DNA of 15,005 nucleotides from Nitrospirota bacterium (GTDB taxonomy: Bacteria; Nitrospirota; Nitrospiria; Nitrospirales; UBA8639). The notes below the pieces were generated by a model. The model did no database searches. It had not been told where the DNA came from and worked only from the letters and a program-made list of their open reading frames with translations. This document shows positions 1 through 8,285 of the stretch, one piece after another. Positions within the stretch are counted from its first letter, which is position 1. The number at the start of each line of letters is the position of its first letter. The stretch is from assembly GCA_003233615.1 (NCBI GenBank), contig QIMB01000223.1, forward strand, positions 1 to 15,005, given 5' to 3'. The translations under genes and the position numbers were made by a program.

Positions 1-272
1 GGCAAAAATTTTGTCCGGTCATCTGCACGCAACCGTCGTAAGACTTCTAACCCGTCAATTTTTGGCAGCTTCAGATCCAACAAGATGATTTGTGGCATAC
101 AGCTCATATCTCGGCCCGCATGGGCTCCCGTCCCGAATAAATATTCCAAAGCTTCCACACCATCACGCGCCACGACGACCTCGTTCATAATGTTATTTTT
201 CTTTAACGCGCGCATTGTGAGCTCTTCATCATCAGGGTGATCTTCTACTAACAGAATGTGTTTGTTCGTCAT
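1..272 (-). CDS. Single-domain response regulator (Rcp1-like receiver), 3' end cut by window edge
   Basis: The visible 90 residues are a CheY-type receiver domain that accepts a phosphoryl group from a histidine kinase. They begin MTNKHILLVEDHPDDEEL. The acidic pocket is E10-D11 and the expected phospho-acceptor is D66, in LLDLKLPKIDG. The long loop before D66 (GTGAHAGRDM) is typical of the Rcp1-like response regulators that pair with phytochrome-type kinases. The ATG at 272 has a strong AAGGAGG site (278-284) five bases upstream. It lies 30 bp downstream of the histidine kinase gene on the same strand, so the two are almost certainly co-transcribed and cognate. The C-terminal part (lysine switch, alpha4-beta5) is outside the window, so whether an output domain follows cannot be seen; this family normally has none. 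Confidence 0.93.
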   Translation of the reverse strand, partial: MTNKHILLVEDHPDDEELTMRALKKNNIMNEVVVARDGVEALEYLFGTGAHAGRDMSCMPQIILLDLKLPKIDGLEVLRRLRADDRTKFL

Positions 273-302
273 GATATCCTCCTTAAGCTTTAACTAGTCT
301 AC

Positions 303-2024
303 TTACAACGTAAAATGAAACGCGGCTCCCTTGTCCACCACACCGTCTGCCCAAATTTGCCCACCATGGCGCTGAATGATGCGATGTACCGTGGCGAGGC
401 CAACTCCCACGCCAGGATATTCGGTATAGGCATGCAAACGCTGGAACGTGCCGAATAATTTATGGGCATACGCCATATCAAAACCCGCACCATTATCTTT
501 CACAAAAAAGGCCGCCTGGCCTTTATACTGTGCATGGCCGAATTCAATGCATGGGTTTGGTTGTTGCCCAGTAAATTTCCACGCATTGCCCAGTAGATTT
601 TCTAAGACCGCTCGAATCAATTGTGGATCAGCAGTCGCTAAGAGATTCTGTGCAACAACGCATTTGAGTTTTCGCTCCGGCTCTAACTTTTGAAAATCCT
701 CCAGAATGCTCATGGCGAGCACACTGATGTCGAATGTCTTCGTATGAATCTCTGCTCGAGTCAGTCGAGCTAAATTCAGCATGGCATCAATGAGTTTCGA
801 CATCCGTTGACTTGCCGCTCGCACTCGCTGCAAATACCCTCGTCCTGAATCATCTAATTTATCAGCGTAATCTTCCAACACGGCTTGACTGAAACCATCA
901 ATCCCTCGCAACGGCGCACGTAGATCATGAGAAACGGAATAACTAAAGGCTTCCAGCTCCTTATTACTTGCCTCTAATTGCGCAGAGCGTTGCACAACTT
1001 GTGCATTGAGTTTTCGAATATCATCTTCCGCTCGTTTTCGTTCAGCGACTTCTCGAATAAGTTCTGCATTCGATGCCGCTAATTTTCCCGTTCGTTCTTG
1101 CACGCGCTTTTCTAAATTATCTCTGGCTTGCCGAAGTGTGTCTTCTGCTAATTGCCGTTCATGAATTTCTACTTTTAAGTGATTATTGACTTCTCGTAAT
1201 TCATGCGTGCGATTCTTGACCTTTGCTTCTAATTCACCTGAGACCCGGCGAAGTTTCAGCACGACTAATCCAAACCCTCCCAGCCACAATATGACCAACG
1301 TTCCCATCATCCTATAAGAGTTGTCCCAGTTCATGCCGGTCATATTTTCTAATGAATCCAATGGATAGACAAATTCCACGATTCCCCCGACTTGCCCGAC
1401 TTGCCAATCTCGTTTTGGGCTCTCAGTTTTCTCGTTATGGCAATTCACACACTTCTGTTGCATACGGCCAGCCGTGGCAAAGCGCAATGACTGACGACCG
1501 TCAACCTGCTCAACACGATAAAAAGACTGTGTAGGATGTTGATTTAAAAATTCCCAGGCCTCACGTTGAAACGAATCCATCAATTGAGCAACATCTCCTG
1601 CTTGAGGAAATGGATACGCACTCAACATACGCACGCGCTCTCCGGGTTTTCCTGAGACCAATTGTCCCCCCAAATTCCAGCTTAATAAGGCAGGCAACGG
1701 AATAGCTCCTTCCGTCTCTTGATTCGTTCCCGAAGACTTGACGCCTTGGGCATGTAGTCGTTGAACGACTTCGATTGCATAATATTCCTGCATCTCGCCC
1801 AATTCCCTGGTGTACGTGTCGGCGCCTCGAAGGGCAATCACTGCTACCATTTGCGCTTTTATTTGAGAAATATGAAAATAGATAACCAGTAAGCAAAAGC
1901 CAAAAAGGATAGTTAAGATAGGAATAGTCTGTTGGTGGAGTTTTTCTAACCCTCCTAAGATCATTCCAACATATTTTTCCCAAGGAGCTAATGCCTGTAA
2001 CGGCACATCCGTATCACGCGTCAT
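303..2024 (-). CDS. Membrane sensor histidine kinase with periplasmic haem-type DUF3365 (Tll0287-like) domain
   Basis: This is a transmembrane histidine kinase of 573 residues counted from the ATG at 2024. A first membrane helix lies near residues 34-52. A periplasmic domain follows and ends in a CVNCH motif (C192, C195, H196), then TESPKRDWQVG, the signature of DUF3365/Tll0287-like domains that bind c-type haem. A second helix is near 238-258 and a long coiled coil spans about 260-355. The HisKA box SVSHDLRAPLRG carries the phospho-accepting H366. The ATPase domain has N480 (LLGNAWKFT), KDNGAGFD and GVGVGLAT; this short G2 region resembles phytochrome-type kinases. By inference it senses redox state or a gas ligand and phosphorylates the adjacent regulator. 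The start is uncertain: a TTG at 2030, two codons upstream, has a distant GAGGG, while the ATG has no clear ribosome site. Confidence 0.93.
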   Translation of the reverse strand: MTRDTDVPLQALAPWEKYVGMILGGLEKLHQQTIPILTILFGFCLLVIYFHISQIKAQMVAVIALRGADTYTRELGEMQEYYAIEVVQRLHAQGVKSSGTNQETEGAIPLPALLSWNLGGQLVSGKPGERVRMLSAYPFPQAGDVAQLMDSFQREAWEFLNQHPTQSFYRVEQVDGRQSLRFATAGRMQQKCVNCHNEKTESPKRDWQVGQVGGIVEFVYPLDSLENMTGMNWDNSYRMMGTLVILWLGGFGLVVLKLRRVSGELEAKVKNRTHELREVNNHLKVEIHERQLAEDTLRQARDNLEKRVQERTGKLAASNAELIREVAERKRAEDDIRKLNAQVVQRSAQLEASNKELEAFSYSVSHDLRAPLRGIDGFSQAVLEDYADKLDDSGRGYLQRVRAASQRMSKLIDAMLNLARLTRAEIHTKTFDISVLAMSILEDFQKLEPERKLKCVVAQNLLATADPQLIRAVLENLLGNAWKFTGQQPNPCIEFGHAQYKGQAAFFVKDNGAGFDMAYAHKLFGTFQRLHAYTEYPGVGVGLATVHRIIQRHGGQIWADGVVDKGAAFHFTL

Positions 2025-2084
2025 ATCCAAAACAAATCTCTACCCTCACTATATATCTCTGCTCGTAGCTGTGACTTTTTAAAC

Positions 2085-2101
2085 AAAGAGGTATCCTCTT
2101 T
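2085..2101. promoter_or_regulatory. Short inverted repeat upstream of the histidine kinase
   Basis: AAAGAGG and CCTCTTT (7 bp each) are separated by TAT, about 60 bp upstream of the kinase start. It could be an operator half-site pair or a small hairpin in the leader. There is no U-tract and no clear promoter beside it, so its function is a guess. Confidence 0.3.
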
Positions 2102-2274
2102 ATTACTCTATCGGTCAATTTCTGATTGAAATGTAGTATTCTTGTCCTAACATTACACTGCAATATTGGACGCATTTCCTAAGAATGCATAGAAAAATAC
2201 ATTCCAAATGATAGCGGACTATTTTTCTGGACGATCAGGAAGATGCGATCAAGGGATACCCGTTCACCAGTTTT

Positions 2275-2378
2275 GTCATGCTGAACAACATGAAGCATCT
2301 GGCTAAACGCCTGTGACTGTGCTTAGGTCGAGCATGGATTGGGTACACTGGCCAGATCCTTCGTTGCTCTCAGGATAA
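2275..2378. repeat. Degenerate interspersed palindromic repeat in a gene-poor stretch
   Basis: Two arms, 2275-2303 and 2351-2378, are imperfect reverse complements. The left arm ends GAAGCATCTGGC; the right arm begins GCCAGATCCTTCG and continues into CTCAGGAT. Repeats with these arms (CATnCTGA...GAAG.ATCTGGC) occur in many bacterial genomes, as I remember them. The surrounding 2025-2639 region holds no convincing gene: reading frames on both strands are short and lack ribosome sites. The repeat may be a non-autonomous element or a remnant, and could fold into a weak hairpin downstream of the ATPase operon. Confidence 0.55.
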
Positions 2379-2639
2379 TAAGATGGGAAGGCGGAGCCCC
2401 CCCAAGCCTGTGCAATGGTCAAAGGCCCGGACTATACATTCGGTATCATCAAGAGAATATTGGTGTGCGGAAATGCCTAGGCAAGAAGAAACGAAACAAG
2501 CAATGACGGCCCAACAACCAGAAGCCAGTAGCCAACGAGGCCTATTCACGTAAAATGGGGCTGGGAATACACGTGGAGGACTATAGCACTATCGACGATT
2601 TTCTGACTTGATGCTTCCAACGACAACGCAAGCACGACC

Positions 2640-4949
2640 TTACACCGGAGCTTGATTTTGCTGCGCCACAGCCAACATGGGATCTTCCTCTTCAATGCTG
2701 TCATTGGCATCGGCGTCATCGGCTGGCTGATCCTCTTCATAGGTCTGACGCACGTCCATCATTTCAATATCGAACTGCGCCTCAGGGTATAATCTCCGCA
2801 AATCCCATTCTGTAATCCAGCCCCGCACATATTCTCTCATTCGTGTACTAGAGAGTTTTTCCACAGCTGAAACTGGGGGTGGATTCCAACTATATGCAGA
2901 TCCATGCAACTCTTGAAGACGCGCATATAAGGCATCAACCATCGGTTCATAGGGCCGAATCAGCGCCTCTCCGTCCTGCTCGATTGCACGAATACCCCTA
3001 AGTGCCGCACAGGCAAGCTTGGGAGCATCTCCCTCTTCTCCGCTCTGAGATAATTCTTCGATTTTTTGTGCATCGTGCTTTTCTTCCAGCACAACACTTT
3101 GAAAGTCATCGGTCAAAGCCACAATACTCGCAATTCCTGGACACGCCGCTCCCTCCAAGACCCCTAACCAACGAGCCACCTCAGCATACGATTTCATCCG
3201 TTGTTTAAAGGAATAACGGCCGATTATTTCCACTTCGTCGATGAGCAAGATCCAGCCTTTGTAGCCTGCAGCCATCATCAATCGCGACGCGAATTGAAAG
3301 CGATGCCACGCGAGATCTTGTGCCGCAACTTTTTGAAATTCATAGGGTGTCTCCGGGACACAACCTTGTAGATATTTTTTAAGCTGTCCATTACTCAAAG
3401 GATCACCAGCCCAAAAACGGATCATACGGTGACTGAGTTCAGGATCATTCACCATTCGTTCATAGAGATACAAGGTTGCAGCAAGCCGAGAGTCACATCC
3501 GGAATCCTTGCGATGCACCCAATCATATAATTCAGCGTACTGTGGACTTTGGAAATTCAATTCTCCCGCGATTTCCGTTAAGGCGTCCCCTTGTTTTCCC
3601 GGAACAATGGCATCATTGATAGCCGCGCGAAACAGCGTTGCCACATTATAGAAGGGTGTCTCCTTGCTAATGACAATCGGACTACAGACGAAATTGTGTT
3701 CACTCGCCACATATTGTAACGCTTGTAATAGATGTGACTTTCCGCTTCCGAATCCTCCTTCAATAACCAAGCCTTTGGTGGGAATTCCTCGGGAAGATTG
3801 CGTCTCCATGTGCTGCAGAAGCCTTCGGAATTTCCCTTCGAGATCCGCTTGATGACTACCCAGAACTTTCACGACATCTCGATTCGGCACACCGGAACGT
3901 AAGGCCTCCATTGTCCGTTGATGGCTGACATCACCATTCGCCATCGCTGTCGTTTCGTTGTCATTGACACCTTCTTCAACATGATCTTGGCCAGGTTCAG
4001 AAGCAGCCAATCGAATCAACGCACCCAACGGATTTTGATATTTCCGATCTCGGACTTCATCCCAAATTCGTAGCTTCAACGCTTCATATCGGCTGAGACC
4101 ACGTCGCGTATCGGTCAGAAATTCAGGCGGTACCGATACCACCAGCAAGAAACTTTCCAGTTCATCGGTTCCATCAATAAATTGTCGCAACATTTCATAG
4201 GCATCCAGTGTAGCCGAGACACCATAATACAAACCCTCAGGAGATGCCGGCTTTTTACTCTCCAGACATCGACTCAAATCCAACGACACGACTAAGCCTG
4301 TTTTCCCAACAAGTCGCAGCCAACGGGACAATGACGCAAACATGTATCGGGCATTGTTTCTGACAATTTTCTGAAAAATAAGCGCCTCTTTTAAGGATGA
4401 CATCTGACGCAATTCACCACATAACCAAGATTTTACCGGTTCCGTCATAAATGGACTTCCCGCACCAGAGTCTATTTGGCCTAAACAGAGACGAATCATC
4501 GCCAACCGAAATTCTTGACACATCTTCGTATCACGATAAATTGCCCGCTCCAACCAACTATTTAAATCACGCCGCAACAATGGTTCAGCTCGCTCATTCA
4601 TGTGAGCCACACCGGCCATAGAAAACTCCTCTTTTCCTTCCGGAAGCTTATACCCATTTTCTTGAAGCAGACGTCGCACGAATTGGGACGCCAACGCATC
4701 CCATTCAACCCGACGGGCCACTTGATGGAACAATTTGTCCATCATATGGATCTTGGTCTCTTTCGCATCGACACGAACACAGGCATAGTGTTCCTGCTCA
4801 GCCAAAGCCATCAAATGATCCTGTGCGCAGACTCGATCCGCATCAGAAGGCGTCACAATGAATTTCACAGACGACCCGCCCTGCCCAATGAATCGTTGAA
4901 GGTATTCTTGCTGAATCGTCTGAAACCACTCCTGAGGCCGTAACTCCAT
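2640..4949 (-). CDS. BREX-type (BrxC/BrxD, DUF2791-like) ATPase, second paralogue of the operon
   Basis: The 769-aa product is a P-loop ATPase whose C-terminal ~440 residues match the size and motifs of BREX ATP-binding (BrxD-like) proteins. Walker A is GGFGSGKSHL (K404). Walker B is ILLIDEVEIIGRYSFKQR (D571, E572). A sensor-like strand ALTDDFQS and an arginine-rich RMREYVRGWITEWDL follow. Residues 1-320 look like a second, decayed copy of the fold: GGSSVKFIV stands where the strand before a P-loop should be but no GxxGxGKS follows, and IDGTDELESFLLVV with FLTDTRRGLSRYEALKLR resembles the late part of the family. The tail is acidic. ATG 4949 is preferred over 4958 because AAAGGA sits eight bases upstream and the product then aligns with the paralogue (MELRPQEW versus MSPQEW). 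The substrate is unknown; defence or DNA remodelling is inference. Confidence 0.88.
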   Translation of the reverse strand: MELRPQEWFQTIQQEYLQRFIGQGGSSVKFIVTPSDADRVCAQDHLMALAEQEHYACVRVDAKETKIHMMDKLFHQVARRVEWDALASQFVRRLLQENGYKLPEGKEEFSMAGVAHMNERAEPLLRRDLNSWLERAIYRDTKMCQEFRLAMIRLCLGQIDSGAGSPFMTEPVKSWLCGELRQMSSLKEALIFQKIVRNNARYMFASLSRWLRLVGKTGLVVSLDLSRCLESKKPASPEGLYYGVSATLDAYEMLRQFIDGTDELESFLLVVSVPPEFLTDTRRGLSRYEALKLRIWDEVRDRKYQNPLGALIRLAASEPGQDHVEEGVNDNETTAMANGDVSHQRTMEALRSGVPNRDVVKVLGSHQADLEGKFRRLLQHMETQSSRGIPTKGLVIEGGFGSGKSHLLQALQYVASEHNFVCSPIVISKETPFYNVATLFRAAINDAIVPGKQGDALTEIAGELNFQSPQYAELYDWVHRKDSGCDSRLAATLYLYERMVNDPELSHRMIRFWAGDPLSNGQLKKYLQGCVPETPYEFQKVAAQDLAWHRFQFASRLMMAAGYKGWILLIDEVEIIGRYSFKQRMKSYAEVARWLGVLEGAACPGIASIVALTDDFQSVVLEEKHDAQKIEELSQSGEEGDAPKLACAALRGIRAIEQDGEALIRPYEPMVDALYARLQELHGSAYSWNPPPVSAVEKLSSTRMREYVRGWITEWDLRRLYPEAQFDIEMMDVRQTYEEDQPADDADANDSIEEEDPMLAVAQQNQAPV

Positions 4950-5056
4950 ATCGCGCATCCTTTATTGGGTAGATTGGGTACTTACGAAATGCTCAACATC
5001 CTTGCATCCCACGTGTCAGCATCAACATGCCAGAGCACACCAACAGCATGAACACC
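4950..5056. other. Intergenic gap between the two ATPase genes
   Basis: This ~107-bp spacer holds the ribosome site of the downstream ATPase gene and a 9-bp near-perfect tandem repeat, ATTGGGTAG then ATTGGGTAC, at 4964-4981. I see no terminator, so read-through from the upstream paralogue is expected. Confidence 0.5.
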
Positions 5057-7333
5057 TTAGCGAGATTCTGACATCGCTGGCTGCAAGGCTTCTTCCAGTG
5101 AGCCTTCTAACTCAATGTCTTCAGAATAATCCTGTTTGAGTTCCGTTAACTCAAGCTCTACTTGATAGGTTGGATCTAACCGCTTCAGATCCCATTCGGT
5201 AATCCATCCCTTTACATATTCACGCATTCGCGTGCTTGAGAGTCGTTCAATCGTCGGAACTTTCGGAGGATCCCATCCATACGCCGCACCGTGAATTCCA
5301 CGAATTTTATGATAAATGTCTTCAACCAACTGATCGTAGGGCCCCACTAACGGAATCCGTTCACACTCGATCAGACGCATGCCTTGCTCCGCTTGACGAG
5401 ACAACACCAAATCCGTCTCCGAACCTGATTCTCGCAATTTTTCCGGGACTTTTTCTCGATCTCCCTTTTCCTCTAAAATGGCGCTTTGGAAGTCATCAGT
5501 CAACGCCATCACTGCTGCTAACCCGGATTTATATCCCAGATCCGCAAAACTCGACGCTTCTAAACGCCCCAACCATCGAGCCAATTCCGCATACGATTGC
5601 GCCCGCTGTTTAAAGGAATAGCGCCCAATAATCTCTGCCTCATCAATCAACAAAATCCATCCAGAATACCCTGCAGCAATCATGAGTCGTGACACAAATT
5701 TAAAGCGTTGCAAGGCCATTTCCATGGGGGACACGCGCTCAAATCGATACGAAGCTTTGGCATCACAGGACTTGAGGTATCGTTTAATCTCAGCATCGGT
5801 TAACGGATCACCAGCCCAGAAGCGAATCATGCGATGACTCAATTCAGGGTCGTTCACCATTCGTTCGTAGAGAAACAATGTCGCGGCGAACCGTCCATCG
5901 ATTTCTCCGCCTTGGCGATGAACCCATTCATAAAAATCTGCAAATTGCGGGCTTTTGAAATTCAAATCAGCAGCCACTTCGGACAACGCATCTCCACGTT
6001 TCTGTGGAATATTCGCGGCACCCACGGCAGCACGAAACATTAATGCCGGACTATACAGCGGCGTTTCCTTACTGATGACCACCTTACTACACACAAACCG
6101 GGATTCCAGCGCCATATGTCTGAGCGATTCCAATAAATGTGACTTGCCGGTGCCAAATCCGCCTTCAATGAGCAACCCCTTTGTTGTCCAGCCTTTATGA
6201 ATACTCGCTTGTGCTTCGTGCAGCATTTGCTGGAATTTTGATTTGACTGTTGGCTGAGGACACCCTAAGGCTTTCACCGCACCCGGGCTGGGCACACCTG
6301 CACGAAGAGACTCAATGACTCGTTGATGCTGAACATCATCTTTGCGGCTTCCTACTCGTGCCAGAAGCCGACTCTCTTCAAATTGCTCGACTTGCTCCGT
6401 GATTCGAACCATCGGCGCAAAAGGATTTTGGCGTGATTTATCACGTACATCATCCCAAATACGAAGCTTTAACGCTTCATAGCGATTCAGCCCCAGACGT
6501 TGGTCTGTGAGAAAGGTTTTCGGCGTCACGACAACTAAGAGTAATCCCTCCACATCATCACTACCGTCAATAAACTGTCGTAACATCTCATAGGCATCCA
6601 TCACCGCCGACGACGTATATTTTAATGATTTCGAATTTTTCTCCTTTGTGCCCATAAATGCGGAAATATCAATCGTCAAGACCACACCAGGTTTTCCAAG
6701 GAGACGAACCCAATACGCAAACGACTCGATCAAATCTCGAGCATTGTTGCGTGTGACTTTTTGGAAAATAAGTAATTTCTTGAGCACCGACATATGCCGC
6801 AATTCCCCACGGAGCCACGATTGAATCGCTTCAACTTCTTTGGATTGGCGCCCTGAAGGATCAAGCTGCGCAACACATAATTGAATCATCGCCAACCGAA
6901 ATTCTCGACTCATGTGAAAATCTTGAAACAAACTTCGTTCTAACCAAGAGTTCACATCACGTTGCATCGTGGCTTCATCACAATTATTGAACGACGCAAG
7001 AAATCCCCAGCTACAAGCCTCACGATTGTCAGGAATACGACGTTTGTTTTCGTGAAACAGCTTACTGACACAATCAAAGGCTAAAGCCTCCCAATCAACC
7101 TGTTTCGCAATTTCTTGGAACAACAAGTCAATGAGTTGAACCTTGGTCTGTCGGGAATCAGCTTCAATCGTGACAAAGCCTTCCTCTCTCGCCAATGCTC
7201 CGACTCCAGACACGACTTCTTGGGTGTCTTGTGCATCCTCGACCACGACAAACTTCACCGACGACCCTCCTTGGCGAATAAACCCTTGGAGATAGGCGAC
7301 TTTTAGTACTTTCAACCATTCCTGTGGAGACAT
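5057..7333 (-). CDS. BREX-type (BrxC/BrxD, DUF2791-like) ATPase, first paralogue of the operon
   Basis: The 758-aa product is clearly homologous along its whole length to the ATPase encoded at 2640-4949, so the pair arose by gene duplication. The intact module has Walker A GGFGTGKSHL (K397), Walker B ILLIDEAEIIGRYS (D564, E565), the shared block YERMVNDPELSHRMIRFWAG (489-508), and ALTDDFQS. The N-terminal module (1-310) lacks a P-loop: after GGSSVKFVVV comes EDAQDTQEVV instead of a glycine-rich loop. It keeps a Walker-B-like strand (GVVLTIDIS) without the glutamate, and FLTDQRLGLNRYEALKLRIW. Divergence between the paralogues is greatest in the linker (310-335) and the acidic tail, as expected if they form a heteromer or have different partners. 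The ATG has GAGGG about nine bases upstream. No nuclease or protease domain is visible. Confidence 0.88.
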   Translation of the reverse strand: MSPQEWLKVLKVAYLQGFIRQGGSSVKFVVVEDAQDTQEVVSGVGALAREEGFVTIEADSRQTKVQLIDLLFQEIAKQVDWEALAFDCVSKLFHENKRRIPDNREACSWGFLASFNNCDEATMQRDVNSWLERSLFQDFHMSREFRLAMIQLCVAQLDPSGRQSKEVEAIQSWLRGELRHMSVLKKLLIFQKVTRNNARDLIESFAYWVRLLGKPGVVLTIDISAFMGTKEKNSKSLKYTSSAVMDAYEMLRQFIDGSDDVEGLLLVVVTPKTFLTDQRLGLNRYEALKLRIWDDVRDKSRQNPFAPMVRITEQVEQFEESRLLARVGSRKDDVQHQRVIESLRAGVPSPGAVKALGCPQPTVKSKFQQMLHEAQASIHKGWTTKGLLIEGGFGTGKSHLLESLRHMALESRFVCSKVVISKETPLYSPALMFRAAVGAANIPQKRGDALSEVAADLNFKSPQFADFYEWVHRQGGEIDGRFAATLFLYERMVNDPELSHRMIRFWAGDPLTDAEIKRYLKSCDAKASYRFERVSPMEMALQRFKFVSRLMIAAGYSGWILLIDEAEIIGRYSFKQRAQSYAELARWLGRLEASSFADLGYKSGLAAVMALTDDFQSAILEEKGDREKVPEKLRESGSETDLVLSRQAEQGMRLIECERIPLVGPYDQLVEDIYHKIRGIHGAAYGWDPPKVPTIERLSSTRMREYVKGWITEWDLKRLDPTYQVELELTELKQDYSEDIELEGSLEEALQPAMSESR

Positions 7334-7368
7334 AATTTTTCCCTCAACATCCTTGTACTCTGCTTCCT

Positions 7369-7404
7369 CTTGTCGGCTCCCCCTGGGGAAACTTTACCGA
7401 CAAG
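7369..7404. promoter_or_regulatory. Hairpin in the leader between operon genes 1 and 2
   Basis: Perfect 8-bp arms CTTGTCGG (7369-7376) and CCGACAAG (7397-7404) enclose a nested CCCC-TGGGG palindrome. It lies between the stop of the 289-aa gene and the start of the first ATPase, some 35 bases before the ATG, with no U-tract. It may stabilise or process the message, or attenuate between the small protein and the ATPases. Confidence 0.5.
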
Positions 7405-7415
7405 CTAGCCTATGA

Positions 7416-8285
7416 TTAGCCGGTTTTGACAAAGGAAATCCCGTAATAGGTCTTTTCCCGTCCTCCCTGTGCAATGACAATCAATGTCTTAGAAACATCG
7501 CGTACACCGGTACTGGCATGGAAATTCGCACGATGACTATTTTTTGTGGCAATCGTCCCACTTTTATCCAGCAGATACACATCACGGCCAAATTCCTGGC
7601 GCGTGTATTCATTGGCTTGCCACGGCAATATGGTCAACAGTTGATACAATTCTAAGAGAGGAATGACTGTCCCCTTTCCAATGAGATGCTTACCTCGACC
7701 AGCCACAACAAGGGAATACGCGGTATACAACATTTCTAAAAATGTTCGAGGCTTAAACCGCAACGGTTTATTCTGCACTTCCTTCAATCGTTTCACGAGA
7801 ACAGATGGGCGAATACGGCTTTCCCGCATCCGATCGATGGACACAACACGTTCTTTGTGTAAAATTTTTAACAGGACGGGGTAGGAAAACAAATATCCAT
7901 CATGTTCGTAGAGATTCACGCCCATCTGTTGAGCGGTCGTGAGTAATTCCTGACGAAAATCATTTCCGGCAAGATAACTGGTTTCATCAAAGTTGAGACG
8001 TTCTTGCGTCTTGAGAAAATCACAACCTAACTCCAGCGTGGCCGCCTTACCCTCATCCAGTAATTTACGCAGCTTGACAAGGTCTCCTACTTTTGCTGCA
8101 TCTTTTATCTTTTTACACGATGCCATCACGAGTTTCGTCGTTTTGACGAGATCACCTGCCTCTGTTTCAATTTCGGCGAGGGCCTGTTCCAAACTTCCTA
8201 CTTGAGAAAGCATGGGGGACGAGGGAACGGTTTCGACTACATCCAATACACCTGTGGCCGACTCCGTAACATACGATTCAGTCAT
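7416..8285 (-). CDS. Unrecognised 289-aa protein, first gene of the ATPase operon
   Basis: I do not recognise this family. Residues ~25-95 look helical and charged (SLEQALAEIETEAGDLVK, then KKIKDAAKVGDLVKLRKLL). A middle part (~110-220) has EHDGYLFSYPVLLKILHKER and RPSVLVKRLKEVQN, followed by FLEMLYTAYSLVVAGRGKH. A C-terminal beta-rich stretch ends HASTGVRDVSKTLIVIAQGG..YYGISFVKTG. There is no signal peptide, membrane helix or obvious catalytic motif. The ATG at 8285 is preferred over a GTG at 8303 because AGGA lies five bases upstream. Its gene precedes two ATPase genes on the same strand with an ~80-bp gap, so a dedicated subunit, adaptor or substrate-recognition factor for those ATPases is likely by association only. 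Confidence 0.85.
   Translation of the reverse strand: MTESYVTESATGVLDVVETVPSSPMLSQVGSLEQALAEIETEAGDLVKTTKLVMASCKKIKDAAKVGDLVKLRKLLDEGKAATLELGCDFLKTQERLNFDETSYLAGNDFRQELLTTAQQMGVNLYEHDGYLFSYPVLLKILHKERVVSIDRMRESRIRPSVLVKRLKEVQNKPLRFKPRTFLEMLYTAYSLVVAGRGKHLIGKGTVIPLLELYQLLTILPWQANEYTRQEFGRDVYLLDKSGTIATKNSHRANFHASTGVRDVSKTLIVIAQGGREKTYYGISFVKTG

Noticed and set aside
1561..1983. 140-codon minus-strand frame inside the kinase gene
   Set aside because: Lies wholly within the well-supported kinase in another frame, with no recognisable motif.
2640..8285. Complete BREX system
   Set aside because: Only ATPases of this type are present; no PglX methylase, PglZ, BrxL/Lon-like protein or BrxA/BrxB is seen on either side within the window.
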